From Pelobacter seleniigenes DSM 18267 (GTDB lineage Bacteria > Desulfobacterota > Desulfuromonadia > Desulfuromonadales > Geopsychrobacteraceae), in the NCBI RefSeq assembly GCF_000711225.1, contig NZ_JOMG01000004.1, positions 558,001 to 622,000 on the forward strand: a DNA stretch of 64,000 bases, given 5' to 3'. The position numbers and the translations under genes are program-made. Positions within the stretch are counted from its first letter, which is position 1. Every line of letters begins with the position of its first letter. Below, piece by piece: positions 28,378-37,276 of the stretch. The notes under the pieces were generated by a model that made no database searches, was not told the DNA's origin, and saw only the letters and a list, made by a program, of their open reading frames with translations.

Positions 28378-29739
28378 ATGATCAGACCTAAATATTTATT
28401 GCTGTGCCTCGATTTATGGTGTGCCTATCTTTGTCTGGTTGCGGCATATGTTTTGAGATTGGGTCTGCAAAGTGATTACCAGGAACTCTGGACCACCGGC
28501 ATTTTGAAGGCAGCGTTGCTACTCGCAGTCATTGCCTTCTCGAGTTATTTTTTCGAGCTCTATGACAGTCAAAAATTCTTTGCAAAGAAATTCCTTCTTT
28601 ATCGCGAGGGGGCAAACTTACTGACCTTGTTCTTTTTGCTGTCCGCGCTCTTTTACCTCTTTCCATCTCTGCAATTAGGCAGAGGGGTCATGTTTTTAAC
28701 ACTATTGATGTTTGTTGCGGTTCAGCTCGGAATCAGGGGGCTGATCCGGAGGTTTTCAAGTAGCGCACAGTTTGCTTCGCGTATATTTATCATCGGAGCA
28801 GGGCAGTTGGCCCAACGTATTTATGATATTGTCCCCAAAGATCATAATATTCATAGCTATATCAGATTTGTTTCTTGCACTGAGCAAAAGCCGTTTGTCG
28901 ATTCCAGTCTGGTCGTGGGCGATATCAAAAGTATCGATGACCTGATTCGTGATTATCGCCCTCAAAAAATCATTACTGCCTTGGCTGAGCGCAGGGGAAA
29001 TCTACCGCTGCGGGAATTCATGCACAGTAAATTGAAGGGAATTGATGTTATTGAGGCAACCACTTATTTCGAACAGGAGAAGGGTTGCCTGCTGGTGGAG
29101 CACATGCAACCCAGCGCCTTCGTTTACACCCATCGTTTTCGAATGACTCCGTTTATGCGCAGTTATAAGCGGATTTATGATGTGGTCTTTTCTACCATAG
29201 GACTGATTTTAACCGCGCCGTTGTTTCCATTATTGTCCGTTCTGATCAAGCTGGATTCTCCAGGACCGGTTTTTTTCAGGCAACTTCGTGTCGGAGAGGG
29301 AGAAGTTGAATTTTTTGTTTATAAATTCAGAACGATGGCCCAGGATGCCGAAAAGAAGACCGGAGCTGTTTGGGCACAGAAAAACGATCCCCGGGTAACC
29401 CGTTTGGGAAAGTTTATGCGTAAAACCCGGCTGGACGAAATCCCGCAGCTGTATAATGTTTTGAAAGGTGACATGAGCTTTATCGGCCCCAGGCCTGAAC
29501 GGATGGCTTTTGTTGAAAGGCTTAAAGAGACCATTCCTTTTTATTCAACAAGACACTTTGTCAAGCCGGGTGTCACCGGCTGGGCCCAGGTTTGCTACCC
29601 CTATGGCGCATCGGATGAAGATGCCCTTGAAAAGTTGCGTTATGACCTGTTCTATATAAAAAACTACTCAATTTTGTTGGATTTCAGGATTATTGTCGAC
29701 ACTATTCGGGTGGTTACTTCCGGTTTTGGAGGGCGTTAG
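28378..29739 (+). CDS. XrtA-associated membrane sugar transferase (initiating glycosyltransferase)
   Basis: This 453-residue polyisoprenyl-phosphate hexose-1-phosphate transferase starts polysaccharide repeat-unit synthesis on the lipid carrier. It has four N-terminal membrane segments (to about residue 125), a Rossmann-like CoA-binding-type domain (FIIGAGQLAQRIYDIV), one more helix near residue 275 and the catalytic sugar transferase domain: KRIYDVVFSTIGLILTAPLF, SPGPVFFRQLRVGEGEVEF, KFRTM, KTRLDEIPQLYNVLKGDMSF and GPRPER. It is the version found in XrtA systems rather than a plain WbaP. It is cotranscribed with prsT (10 bases) and the export gene (2 bases). Confidence 0.92.
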   Translation: MIRPKYLLLCLDLWCAYLCLVAAYVLRLGLQSDYQELWTTGILKAALLLAVIAFSSYFFELYDSQKFFAKKFLLYREGANLLTLFFLLSALFYLFPSLQLGRGVMFLTLLMFVAVQLGIRGLIRRFSSSAQFASRIFIIGAGQLAQRIYDIVPKDHNIHSYIRFVSCTEQKPFVDSSLVVGDIKSIDDLIRDYRPQKIITALAERRGNLPLREFMHSKLKGIDVIEATTYFEQEKGCLLVEHMQPSAFVYTHRFRMTPFMRSYKRIYDVVFSTIGLILTAPLFPLLSVLIKLDSPGPVFFRQLRVGEGEVEFFVYKFRTMAQDAEKKTGAVWAQKNDPRVTRLGKFMRKTRLDEIPQLYNVLKGDMSFIGPRPERMAFVERLKETIPFYSTRHFVKPGVTGWAQVCYPYGASDEDALEKLRYDLFYIKNYSILLDFRIIVDTIRVVTSGFGGR

Positions 29740-29741
29740 TT

Positions 29742-30533
29742 GTGAGACGAATTATTGTTTTTATTCTTTTAGTGCTTCTTGTTGTCCCTGCGGTTGCTTT
29801 TGCTGAAGATTATCTGATCGGCAAGGGCGATATCCTTGAGGTTTCTGTCTGGGGCGTTCCGGAGATGAGCCGATCGGTCACTGTGCGGCCAGATGGCAAG
29901 ATTACTCTTCCCGCCGTTGGCGATGTTCTGGCGGACAGGAAAACGCCTGAAGAGCTGAGCCGTCAGCTTTCTGCGCGGATGAAAGAGTATGTTAAGCAGC
30001 CGATCGTCACGGTCTCCGTGCAGCAGATTATCAACAACCGAATTTATATTACTGGTAGCCAGGTTTCCCGTGTTGTTGATATGGTCAAAGAAACGACCCT
30101 TCTTAAGTTACTCAGTGAAATGGGGGATCTGTCAGGCACCGATTTGCATAAAGCCTACCTGTTGCGCAACAAGAAGAAAATCTCCACTGATTTTTTTGCC
30201 CTGTACTACAAAGGGGATATCAGTCAGGATATTGAATTGCAGGCCGAAGATATCATTTTTCTCCCCAGTAACCAGTTAAATGTCGTCTATGTCTTGGGGG
30301 CTGTCAAGACTCCGAAGACTTTGCAGTTTTATGATGGCATGCGCATTATGGACGCTATCCTTGAAGCAGGTGGGTTTACCGAATATGCCAAGGAAGATTC
30401 AGTTTTTGTCATTGATGCCGAAAAGAAGAAAAAAAAACTTGATCTTAAACAGCTGATTCGCGGTAAGGATATGGAATCCAATATTCTGTTGAGACCGGGG
30501 GATTATGTTATTGTGGATGAAAGTCTTTTTTAA
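29742..30533 (+). CDS. XrtA-associated polysaccharide export protein (Wza-like)
   Basis: This 263-residue exported protein has a signal peptide (MRRIIVFILLVLLVVPAVAFAE) but no lipobox cysteine, unlike Wza. It contains a Poly_export domain (IGKGDILEVSVWGVPEMSRSVTVRPDGKITLP) and two SLBB repeats (ITGSQVSRVVDMVKETTLLKLLSEMGDLSG; VLGAVKTPKTLQF). It is expected to form the periplasmic or outer-membrane exit for the polymer. It starts with GTG two bases after the sugar transferase stop, and the chain-length gene follows 11 bases on. Confidence 0.92.
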   Translation: MRRIIVFILLVLLVVPAVAFAEDYLIGKGDILEVSVWGVPEMSRSVTVRPDGKITLPAVGDVLADRKTPEELSRQLSARMKEYVKQPIVTVSVQQIINNRIYITGSQVSRVVDMVKETTLLKLLSEMGDLSGTDLHKAYLLRNKKKISTDFFALYYKGDISQDIELQAEDIIFLPSNQLNVVYVLGAVKTPKTLQFYDGMRIMDAILEAGGFTEYAKEDSVFVIDAEKKKKKLDLKQLIRGKDMESNILLRPGDYVIVDESLF

Positions 30534-30544
30534 GGAAATTTGGG

Positions 30545-32047
30545 ATGGAAAATTTTAAAGAGATTTTTCGGTATCTCAGGGCTCTTTATCGATACAGGGT
30601 TTTGTTTGTCACGGCCTTTCTGCTCGTTATGACCGGTATCGGGGTGTACAGCCTGACCCTCCCCAAAATCTATAGTGCTGATACCACGGTTTTTATAGAA
30701 AGAAACGTTATTGACAGCCTGGTCAAGGGGATCGCCATATCTCCCAGCATTGACGACCGTCTCAAAGTGCTGCGCTATGCTTTGTTGAGCCGGGACCTTG
30801 TTACCAAAACTCTGGAACAACTGAATTCTCAGATTTTTACTAAGTCTGAGGCGGAACAGCAGGAGTATATTTCAAAGCTGATCGACCGGACCAATTTGCG
30901 CGTTCGCGGGCAGGAATTGTTTATGGTTTCAATCAAGGACAAATCTCCACGATTTGCCCGGGATTATGTCAACACTCTGGTCGGCAAATACGTTGAAGAG
31001 AATATCTCTGCCAAAAGGGAAGAAACTTACGGGGCAAACCGTTTTCTTGCCGAACAGATCGAGGTCTTCAAAGGAAAGCTTGAGGCGGCTGAAGATAAAA
31101 TTATTCAATTCAGGAAAAAAAATGGGGTGTATTTCTCGGTCGATGAGGGGACCACTCTGGCGAATATCCGGGAGTTGGAAAAACAGATTGAAGATATCGG
31201 CCTTTCCCAGGATACCTTGCGAGCGCAAAAAAAGCAGATTGAGCAACAACTCAGTAATCTGCCGGAAACCATCGACACGGTTACTGAAGCCGCAGACAAT
31301 AACCGTCTTACCGAGATGGAAAGCCGGCTGAATACACTTCTGCTTCGTTATACGGAGAATTATCCTGAAGTGATCAGGCTCAGGGCTGAAATCGACAGTT
31401 TGAAACAGCGGCTTGAGCAACCGGGAAACCAGGAAAAAACCTCGGGGACAACACGTTTGACGTCCATGAATCCCCTCTATCAGGAGTTGCAGGGGAAGGC
31501 TTTTCAGATCGATGCCGAACTGTCTTCACTGGCCGCTCGCAAGCTGAATTTACAGAAAACGATTGCGAAGCGTGAAAATGAATTGCGGGATGTCCCGACG
31601 ACCCGCAAAGAGCTGGGGTTGCTTGTTCAGGAAAGAGATTCCATCAAAAATATCTATGATGATCTGTTGGGCAGGATGAGTCAGTCGGAGGTCTCCAAGC
31701 AGATGGAGATCAGCAATAAGGCTGACACGTTCCGTATTGTTGACCCTGCTGTTCTGCCGAAGGTCCCGGTCTCGCCAAATATGCTGAAAATGTTTCTCCT
31801 TGCCGTTGCCGGCGGGTTGGGTTGTGGTCTGGGGCTGGTTTTTTTGCTTGAAAACATGGATAACCGGATTCGGGATATTGAATTTTTAGAGGATGCCGGT
31901 TATGAGGTTTTGGCGATTGTTCCCAATATTGTAGACCCTGCAGTCGCCAAAAAACAAAAGTTCGGAAATGTTATGCTCTTCGCTGGTTCAGGTCTGTACT
32001 TCCTGTGCTTCTCCGGTGTTTTTGCCTATCTGATTTTTGTCAGCTAG
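30545..32047 (+). CDS. XrtA-associated chain-length determinant (Wzz/PCP family)
   Basis: This 500-residue inner-membrane polysaccharide co-polymerase has the Wzz layout: an N-terminal membrane helix near residues 20-38, a long periplasmic coiled coil (about residues 150-400, with KREETYGANRFLAEQIEVFKGK-type helices), the conserved PxxP-like segment DPAVLPKVPVSPN before a second membrane helix (about 415-435), and a third hydrophobic stretch at the C-terminus. There is no fused kinase domain; the kinase is the separate gene downstream. It controls polymer length together with that kinase. Confidence 0.92.
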   Translation: MENFKEIFRYLRALYRYRVLFVTAFLLVMTGIGVYSLTLPKIYSADTTVFIERNVIDSLVKGIAISPSIDDRLKVLRYALLSRDLVTKTLEQLNSQIFTKSEAEQQEYISKLIDRTNLRVRGQELFMVSIKDKSPRFARDYVNTLVGKYVEENISAKREETYGANRFLAEQIEVFKGKLEAAEDKIIQFRKKNGVYFSVDEGTTLANIRELEKQIEDIGLSQDTLRAQKKQIEQQLSNLPETIDTVTEAADNNRLTEMESRLNTLLLRYTENYPEVIRLRAEIDSLKQRLEQPGNQEKTSGTTRLTSMNPLYQELQGKAFQIDAELSSLAARKLNLQKTIAKRENELRDVPTTRKELGLLVQERDSIKNIYDDLLGRMSQSEVSKQMEISNKADTFRIVDPAVLPKVPVSPNMLKMFLLAVAGGLGCGLGLVFLLENMDNRIRDIEFLEDAGYEVLAIVPNIVDPAVAKKQKFGNVMLFAGSGLYFLCFSGVFAYLIFVS

Positions 32048-32085
32048 GCCGCTTGAAACGTCATCCATTACCCATAGTTGGTTGC

Positions 32086-32251
32086 CATCCGGAAACTCCG
32101 AAGGGCAACGGCTAAGTTTTCAGATTGGAAACGAGGAATTTTTCGTTGTGGCTAAAAAATAAAGGGGTTGCGCGGAGGCGTAGTCCTTTACGCCGCACAA
32201 GAAAACCCGCAGATTGGCACCGCCACAGCGGAAAAGGGCCGTTTCCGGATG
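32086..32251. repeat. Inverted-repeat-bounded intergenic element
   Basis: An 11-base inverted repeat, CATCCGGAAAC (32086-32096) and GTTTCCGGATG (32241-32251), bounds a 166-base stretch between the chain-length and kinase genes. Inside, CAGATTGG occurs twice, and GTTGTGGC is opposed by GCCACAGC. It does not code. It looks like a small mobile or RNA-forming element rather than plain operon spacer. Confidence 0.5.
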
Positions 32252-32286
32252 AAAACTAGTTGATAGCAGATAGGTTTAAAAACGAT

Positions 32287-33111
32287 ATGAGCCGTATTGA
32301 AGAAGCGTTAAAGAAAGCTGCACATAAGAGGCAGATGCCTGCCAGTGAAGGGGGAGAGAGGCCGGCACCTTCCCCTGCTTTTTCCCGAACAGCTCAGCCA
32401 TCACAGCGAGTTGATGTGCTGCTTGAGGTCGACCCTTTAGAGATCGAAAACGTGCTGATTGCAACGGCCCGCGAGGAAAAAACCGTGGTCGTTGAAGAGT
32501 ACAATAAGCTGCGTTCTGCGATCATTGCCTTGACCAAGGGAGACAAGGCAATGAATACCCTGCTGGTGACGAGTACCGCAAGCCAGGAAGGGAAGTCGAT
32601 GACCTCTCTCAACCTGGCCATCTCCTTGGCCAAAGAACATGACCATACTGTTCTTCTGGTTGATGCGGATTTGCGGCGCCCTTCCTTGCATCGGTACCTG
32701 GGAATCAAACCGGAAGTTGGTTTGGTGCATTGTTTAAGGGATCAACTCCCGCTGGAAAAAGCGCTGATCAAGACCGGGATCGGCAAACTGGTCGTGCTGC
32801 CTGCGGGTGAAGCTATCAAGGACCCGTTGGACATGCTCTCTTCTAATCAGATGAAGGATATCGTTCGGGAATTAAAAGAACGTTATTCTGATCGTTATGT
32901 CATTTTCGACACTCCCCCTGCTTTGCCGTTTGCCGATGCGGGGGTTTTATCCGGAATGGTTGACTCAACGCTGTTCGTTGTTCGGGAAGGTGTTGCCAAC
33001 CGAGACGACCTGCTTAAGACGCTGGCTGATTTTAAGGATCATAATCTGTTAGGTATTGTTTATAACGACGCCCATGCTTTTATGAAAAAACAGGATTATT
33101 ACTATTACTGA
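32287..33111 (+). CDS. XrtA-associated tyrosine autokinase
   Basis: This 274-residue BY-kinase begins MSRIEEALKKAAHKRQ, the usual start of XrtA-linked kinases. It has Walker A' (STASQEGKSMTSLNLA), Walker A'' (VLLVDADLRRPSLH), Walker B (RYVIFDTPPALP) and a C-terminal tyrosine cluster YYYY that serves as the autophosphorylation site. It works with the chain-length protein, replacing the fused kinase of Wzc. A TTG at 32260 would give nine more residues, but the ATG start fits homologues. The gap to the upstream gene contains a repeat element. Confidence 0.92.
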   Translation: MSRIEEALKKAAHKRQMPASEGGERPAPSPAFSRTAQPSQRVDVLLEVDPLEIENVLIATAREEKTVVVEEYNKLRSAIIALTKGDKAMNTLLVTSTASQEGKSMTSLNLAISLAKEHDHTVLLVDADLRRPSLHRYLGIKPEVGLVHCLRDQLPLEKALIKTGIGKLVVLPAGEAIKDPLDMLSSNQMKDIVRELKERYSDRYVIFDTPPALPFADAGVLSGMVDSTLFVVREGVANRDDLLKTLADFKDHNLLGIVYNDAHAFMKKQDYYYY

Positions 33112-33132
33112 TTCATAACGAAGGGGTTGCCA

Positions 33133-34383
33133 ATGAAGATGATCCGATTGATGCATCTGCTTTTAGTTGTGTTATTTGTCTGCTGTACCTCCTCGCTCGC
33201 TATGGCGGCTGCTGAGTTCCATCCCAGGGTGACTGTTGAGGAGGAATACAACGATAATATTTATCTGAGTGATTCAGGTGAAGAAAGTGATTGGATAACC
33301 ACCATCGAGCCTGGTATCCAACTGCTTTACAAGGGGCGTTCGATTGATGCGACAATCGATTATTCTCTTCATTATCGATTCTATCTGGATAATAACCAGG
33401 AAAATGAGGAATCTTTCAAGGATGTGCAGCGCGCCAATGCTTCGGTGCTGTTTTTTGAAGGTCGGCCATTTACCTTGCAGCTCAATGAAACCATCAGTCG
33501 CGAAACCTTGGATGAGCGCCGCAACAGCGCAGCCTATAATGATATTGTCAACCGGACAACAGCCTACCATACAGTTGTGAGACCTCAGTATCGTCTTGAA
33601 TTCGACCCAACCCTGGCGTTGATTTTAGGATATAGCTATGACCGTAAGGATTATGTTGACCCTCGTGGTAGCGATACTGAAGAGCACTCCGGGGATGTCA
33701 CCCTTGAGAAAATTCTTTCCTCGGCTACAACTATTTATGGTGGTTACGCTTATCGCGTCTTTAATTCAGATGACCCGGCCGAAGATTTTGACCGCCAGGA
33801 CTATCATTTGGGATTTCGCCACCACCTCGGCGCCAGAACGACGCTTGCGTTGCAGGGTGGTTTCAGCAATATCGACTATGACAGCGGCTATAGTACTGAC
33901 AGCACCACCTGGCTGGGCGAGCTTTCCTACCAGCTCACTCCTGCGGTTCAGTTGGCTCTGACCTATTCCCAGGATTTTACCGTGACGGTGACCGAAGGCG
34001 TTACCAAAGCCCAGGAAGCTGCTTTTGCGGTGAATTATGTGAAAGACCCATTTACCGCAGAAAGCAAGCTGTATTGGACTAACTCTGATTATGTCCGCCA
34101 GAATAGAACCGATACCGCTTACGGCTGGAGTGTCGGTTTTTCTAACCATTATTCTCGGGCGTTCACCTTCAATGTCGATACGGAACTTGAATACGCTCAA
34201 TATGAAGAGGCCGGGATGGCCGATGAAGACGTCTATCGGCTGACCCTGGAAACGTCCCTTGATTATGAATATCGACGTTTTCTGGCTTCCTGCGGATATC
34301 GGTATCGCATCAATAATTCAGATGTCGATGGCAATGATTACACCAATAACGTTATTTTTCTGAGTGGGACAATGCGGTTTTAA
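33133..34383 (+). CDS. XrtA-associated outer-membrane beta-barrel protein
   Basis: This 416-residue exported protein has a signal peptide (KMIRLMHLLLVVLFVCCTSSLAMAAA) followed by many amphipathic beta strands alternating aromatic residues, such as IDYSLHYRFYLDNN, PQYRLEFDPTLALILGYSYDRK and RFLASCGYRYRINN, ending in the aromatic RF typical of outer-membrane barrels. It matches the PEP-CTERM system-associated outer-membrane protein family. It probably forms the outer-membrane exit for the polymer with the Wza-like protein. AAGGGG precedes the ATG at 33133. Confidence 0.88.
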   Translation: MKMIRLMHLLLVVLFVCCTSSLAMAAAEFHPRVTVEEEYNDNIYLSDSGEESDWITTIEPGIQLLYKGRSIDATIDYSLHYRFYLDNNQENEESFKDVQRANASVLFFEGRPFTLQLNETISRETLDERRNSAAYNDIVNRTTAYHTVVRPQYRLEFDPTLALILGYSYDRKDYVDPRGSDTEEHSGDVTLEKILSSATTIYGGYAYRVFNSDDPAEDFDRQDYHLGFRHHLGARTTLALQGGFSNIDYDSGYSTDSTTWLGELSYQLTPAVQLALTYSQDFTVTVTEGVTKAQEAAFAVNYVKDPFTAESKLYWTNSDYVRQNRTDTAYGWSVGFSNHYSRAFTFNVDTELEYAQYEEAGMADEDVYRLTLETSLDYEYRRFLASCGYRYRINNSDVDGNDYTNNVIFLSGTMRF

Positions 34384-34386
34384 TTT

Positions 34387-35538
34387 ATGTATACAGAGTT
34401 TTTTGGCCTCAGCGCCAAACCGTTCGACCTTTTGCCCAATCCCAAATTTCTTTATTTAAGCAAAGGGCATCGTAAGGCATTAAGCTACCTGCAATACGGA
34501 GTTCAGGAACATGCCGGCTTTACTTTGCTGACCGGGGAGGTTGGCTCGGGGAAGACCACCCTGTTGCGTGATATCATTAACAAAATCAGTCATGATACTA
34601 CTCTGGCAATGATTTTTAACACCCGGGTTGAATCTCAGCAACTCATTGCCATGATCAATGAGGACTTTGGCCTGCAGGTTGATGGTAAAAACAAAGCCCA
34701 GCTGCTCAGTGACCTGAATGACTTTCTCCTTAAAGAGTGCAGCGAGGGGCGACAGCCGATTATCATCGTTGATGAGGCACAAAATCTTTCCGAGGACGGT
34801 CTTGAAGAAATTCGCTTGCTGTCCAATCTCGAGGCGGACAGTTTTAAGTTGGTGCAGATCATTCTGGTTGGACAGCCAGAATTGAAACAGCTGATTGCCA
34901 AGCCGTCGTTACGGCAATTGCGGCAGCGCATCAGTATCAGCTGCCATCTCAATCCCCTCAACCGGGAGGAGACCGAAGAGTATATTTTCCACCGTCTGGC
35001 CACCGTAGGAAACCGGAATTGTGTCACCTTTCTCGACGGTGTCATTGATCGTATTTATCGCTTCAGTGGCGGCGTGCCACGTCTGATCAATCTGATCTGC
35101 GATTTTCTGCTGTTGTCGGCATTCGTTGAAGAGTCACGTGAAATTGACCTCGAACTGGTCAATGATGCGGTCAGTGAACTCTCTTTTGAAGATGCTTCCC
35201 TGCTGTCGGGAGATTTTGAAAAAGAAGCGCAGCCGCATCAAAGACTGCAGAACGCTTCCAGTACTGATGAGCGCCTGGCGCGCATTGAAGAGAATTATGC
35301 CAAACTGAATGCAACACGTTCAGAACAGGAGGCGATTCTTGAAAGGCTGTCCAGTCAGGGGAGCATCCTTGAATATCTGATCAACCAGCAACAGAGTCAG
35401 TTCGGTCGAATTGAAGAGCAACTGAAGAAAACAGCAGCCCAGATAGATCGCTTACGGGCCGCTGTGCTAAGCGATGGGAAAAGGTCGGTTCAGCAGGAAC
35501 CGCTGCATTTTGATGAGGTGTTGAAGAAAAATTGTTAA
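34387..35538 (+). CDS. XrtA-associated AAA ATPase (ExeA-like)
   Basis: This 383-residue protein starts MYTEFFGLSAKPFDLLPNPKFLYLSKGHRKAL, the classic ExeA/GspA-like beginning, and has Walker A GEVGSGKTTL, Walker B IIIVDEAQNL and the sensor arginine region LRQRISISCHL. The last 100 residues form a coiled coil (about 295-360). The gene belongs to the conserved XrtA-linked ATPase family, whose role in export is unproven. It follows the barrel gene by 3 bases. Confidence 0.92.
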   Translation: MYTEFFGLSAKPFDLLPNPKFLYLSKGHRKALSYLQYGVQEHAGFTLLTGEVGSGKTTLLRDIINKISHDTTLAMIFNTRVESQQLIAMINEDFGLQVDGKNKAQLLSDLNDFLLKECSEGRQPIIIVDEAQNLSEDGLEEIRLLSNLEADSFKLVQIILVGQPELKQLIAKPSLRQLRQRISISCHLNPLNREETEEYIFHRLATVGNRNCVTFLDGVIDRIYRFSGGVPRLINLICDFLLLSAFVEESREIDLELVNDAVSELSFEDASLLSGDFEKEAQPHQRLQNASSTDERLARIEENYAKLNATRSEQEAILERLSSQGSILEYLINQQQSQFGRIEEQLKKTAAQIDRLRAAVLSDGKRSVQQEPLHFDEVLKKNC

Positions 35539-35552
35539 TTGGCTACAGATTG

Positions 35553-35629
35553 ACGCAGATGGACACGGATCTGGACGGAAATTCATTTGTTTTGTCAGGA
35601 TATGGATCTTGATTTGTAACTATCTGCGT
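35553..35629. repeat. Small inverted repeat of GxxExxY-flank type
   Basis: ACGCAGAT (35553-35560) is repeated in reverse as ATCTGCGT (35622-35629), within text such as CAGATTGACGCAGATGGACA. These words are common around GxxExxY genes in related genomes (recall), and a GxxExxY remnant lies 1.4 kb further on at 37006. Confidence 0.4.
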
Positions 35630-35686
35630 TTATCAGCAGCAAAAATTGAAATTTCACATTTTATGAACTAATCAGGATTAAAAATA

Positions 35687-37000
35687 ATGCTTGTTGATAA
35701 ATTATTAAAAAAAGAGGCGACTTTAGCCGTTGTTGGCCTTGGTTATGTCGGTTTGCCGTTGGCAGCAGCGTTTGGTAAAAAAGTGCCGGTCATCGGTTTT
35801 GATATTCACACTGGCAAAGTTGAACAATTAAAGCAGGGTTTTGATGCGACCGGCGAACTGACCTCCGCGGATCTGGCTGCGACGACCATCCAGTATACGA
35901 CGGACGCTGTGGCACTGAGGGCTGCCGATTTTGTCATTGTGACCGTGCCGACCCCGATTGATCAGAATAACAACCCCGATTTGACTCCCGTGGAGAAAGC
36001 CTCACGGACAATCGGTCAAAACCTAAAATCCGATGCGATCATCGTTTATGAATCAACAGTGTATCCAGGAGTGACGGAAGAAATCTGTGTGCCGATTCTT
36101 GAAGCCGAATCCGGCCTGAAATGTGGTGATGATTTCAGGGTTGGCTATTCGCCCGAACGAATCAATCCCGGAGATAAGGTTCATACGGTCGATAAAATTA
36201 CCAAGGTGGTATCCGGCATGGACGCAGAGACCCTGGACCAGGTCGCCGATGTTTATAGCCTGGTGGTCACTGCCGGGGTGCATCGGGCCTCCTCTATCAA
36301 AGTTGCGGAAGCGGCCAAGGTGATTGAGAACACCCAGCGTGATTTAAATATCGCCTTGATCAATGAACTGGCTCTGATTTTCAATAAACTCGGCATTTCC
36401 ACTCGTGACGTTTTGGCCGCGGCCGGTACCAAATGGAATTTCCTCAAGTTTACCCCGGGCTTGGTCGGTGGGCACTGCATCGGTGTCGACCCTTATTATC
36501 TGACTCACAAGGCTGAACAGATCGGTTACCTCCCCCAGGTTATTCTGGCCGGCCGGCGGATCAACGATGGTATGGGGAAATATGTCGCTGAGCATACGGT
36601 CAAAGAAATGATCAAGGCCGGAAAAGTCATCAAAGGATCGCGGGTTCTGATTCTGGGACTGACATTCAAGGAGAATGTTCCTGATATCAGAAACACCAAG
36701 GTTGTGGATATCATCCATGAGTTGTCCGATTACGGTATTGAAGTCATGGTTCATGACCCGATGGCAGACGCTGAAGAGACCAGGCATGAATATGGCATTG
36801 AGTTGATCAATCTGGATCAGGTTGACCATGTCGATGCTATTGTTTATGCCGTCAGTCATAAGGCCTTTAGTGACCTAAGTGCGGCAAGACTTGCAACCAT
36901 ATGCTCAAATGGGTCAGGTCCAGGGGTGTTGATTGATGTGAAATCTGTTTTTAACCAGGACGAGGTGGAAGCTGTTGGGCTGAGTTATTGGTCTTTGTAA
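35687..37000 (+). CDS. Nucleotide-sugar dehydrogenase (TviB/WbpA-like, UDP-N-acetylhexosamine type)
   Basis: This 437-residue four-electron dehydrogenase oxidises a UDP-sugar at C6. The NAD site is VVGLGYVGLPLAAAFG (residues 15-30), the catalytic Cys264 lies in GGHCIGVDPYYL, and the middle helix KVAEAAKVIENTQRDLNIALINE is characteristic. ESTVYPGVTEE and SPERINPGDK place it with TviB/WbpO-type UDP-GlcNAc or UDP-GalNAc dehydrogenases rather than with Ugd. It should feed an aminouronic acid into the polysaccharide. It is preceded by a 148-base gap holding a small repeat. Confidence 0.9.
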   Translation: MLVDKLLKKEATLAVVGLGYVGLPLAAAFGKKVPVIGFDIHTGKVEQLKQGFDATGELTSADLAATTIQYTTDAVALRAADFVIVTVPTPIDQNNNPDLTPVEKASRTIGQNLKSDAIIVYESTVYPGVTEEICVPILEAESGLKCGDDFRVGYSPERINPGDKVHTVDKITKVVSGMDAETLDQVADVYSLVVTAGVHRASSIKVAEAAKVIENTQRDLNIALINELALIFNKLGISTRDVLAAAGTKWNFLKFTPGLVGGHCIGVDPYYLTHKAEQIGYLPQVILAGRRINDGMGKYVAEHTVKEMIKAGKVIKGSRVLILGLTFKENVPDIRNTKVVDIIHELSDYGIEVMVHDPMADAEETRHEYGIELINLDQVDHVDAIVYAVSHKAFSDLSAARLATICSNGSGPGVLIDVKSVFNQDEVEAVGLSYWSL

Positions 37001-37005
37001 GAATT

Positions 37006-37182
37006 ATGTCCACGGAATTCACTGAAAACACAGAAATCAAAACAAAAGGACGACAACTTCTTGAAAAGGAAAGTAACGCTCTTCGTGGTGCTGTTTTTGA
37101 GGGCTGTCGGGAGCTTGGATATGATCTCCTGGTGAATTTCGGTTGTTATCCAAAAGTAACAGTCGAAAGAATAGTTTTGTAA
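37006..37182 (+). pseudogene. GxxExxY gene with internal deletion
   Basis: A 58-residue frame joins two ends of the GxxExxY family. The front half, TKGRQLLEKESNALRGAVFE plus GCRELGY, matches the N-terminal helix; the back half, DLLVNFGCYPKVTVERIVL, matches the C-terminal end. The middle (about 70-80 residues, with the family's GxxExxY motif) is missing, still in frame. It sits between sugar dehydrogenase and deacetylase genes inside the operon, flanked by inverted repeats. It is probably a non-functional remnant. Confidence 0.65.
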
Positions 37183-37267
37183 AATGATTTTTCCGATTCG
37201 AGCTTATTTCGTCAGGTGAATGGGTGCTTTTCACTTATCTTCCGGGACTTCAGTGTTTTCCGTGGAC
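37008..37267. repeat. Inverted repeats flanking the GxxExxY remnant
   Basis: GTCCACGGAATTCACTGAAAA (37008-37028, first 20 quoted form the arm) has an inverted partner at 37247-37267 ending CAGTGTTTTCCGTGGAC. About 17 of 21 positions match. The pair encloses the GxxExxY remnant and shows that it came as a unit into the polysaccharide operon. Confidence 0.6.
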
Positions 37268-37276
37268 TTGGGTAAT

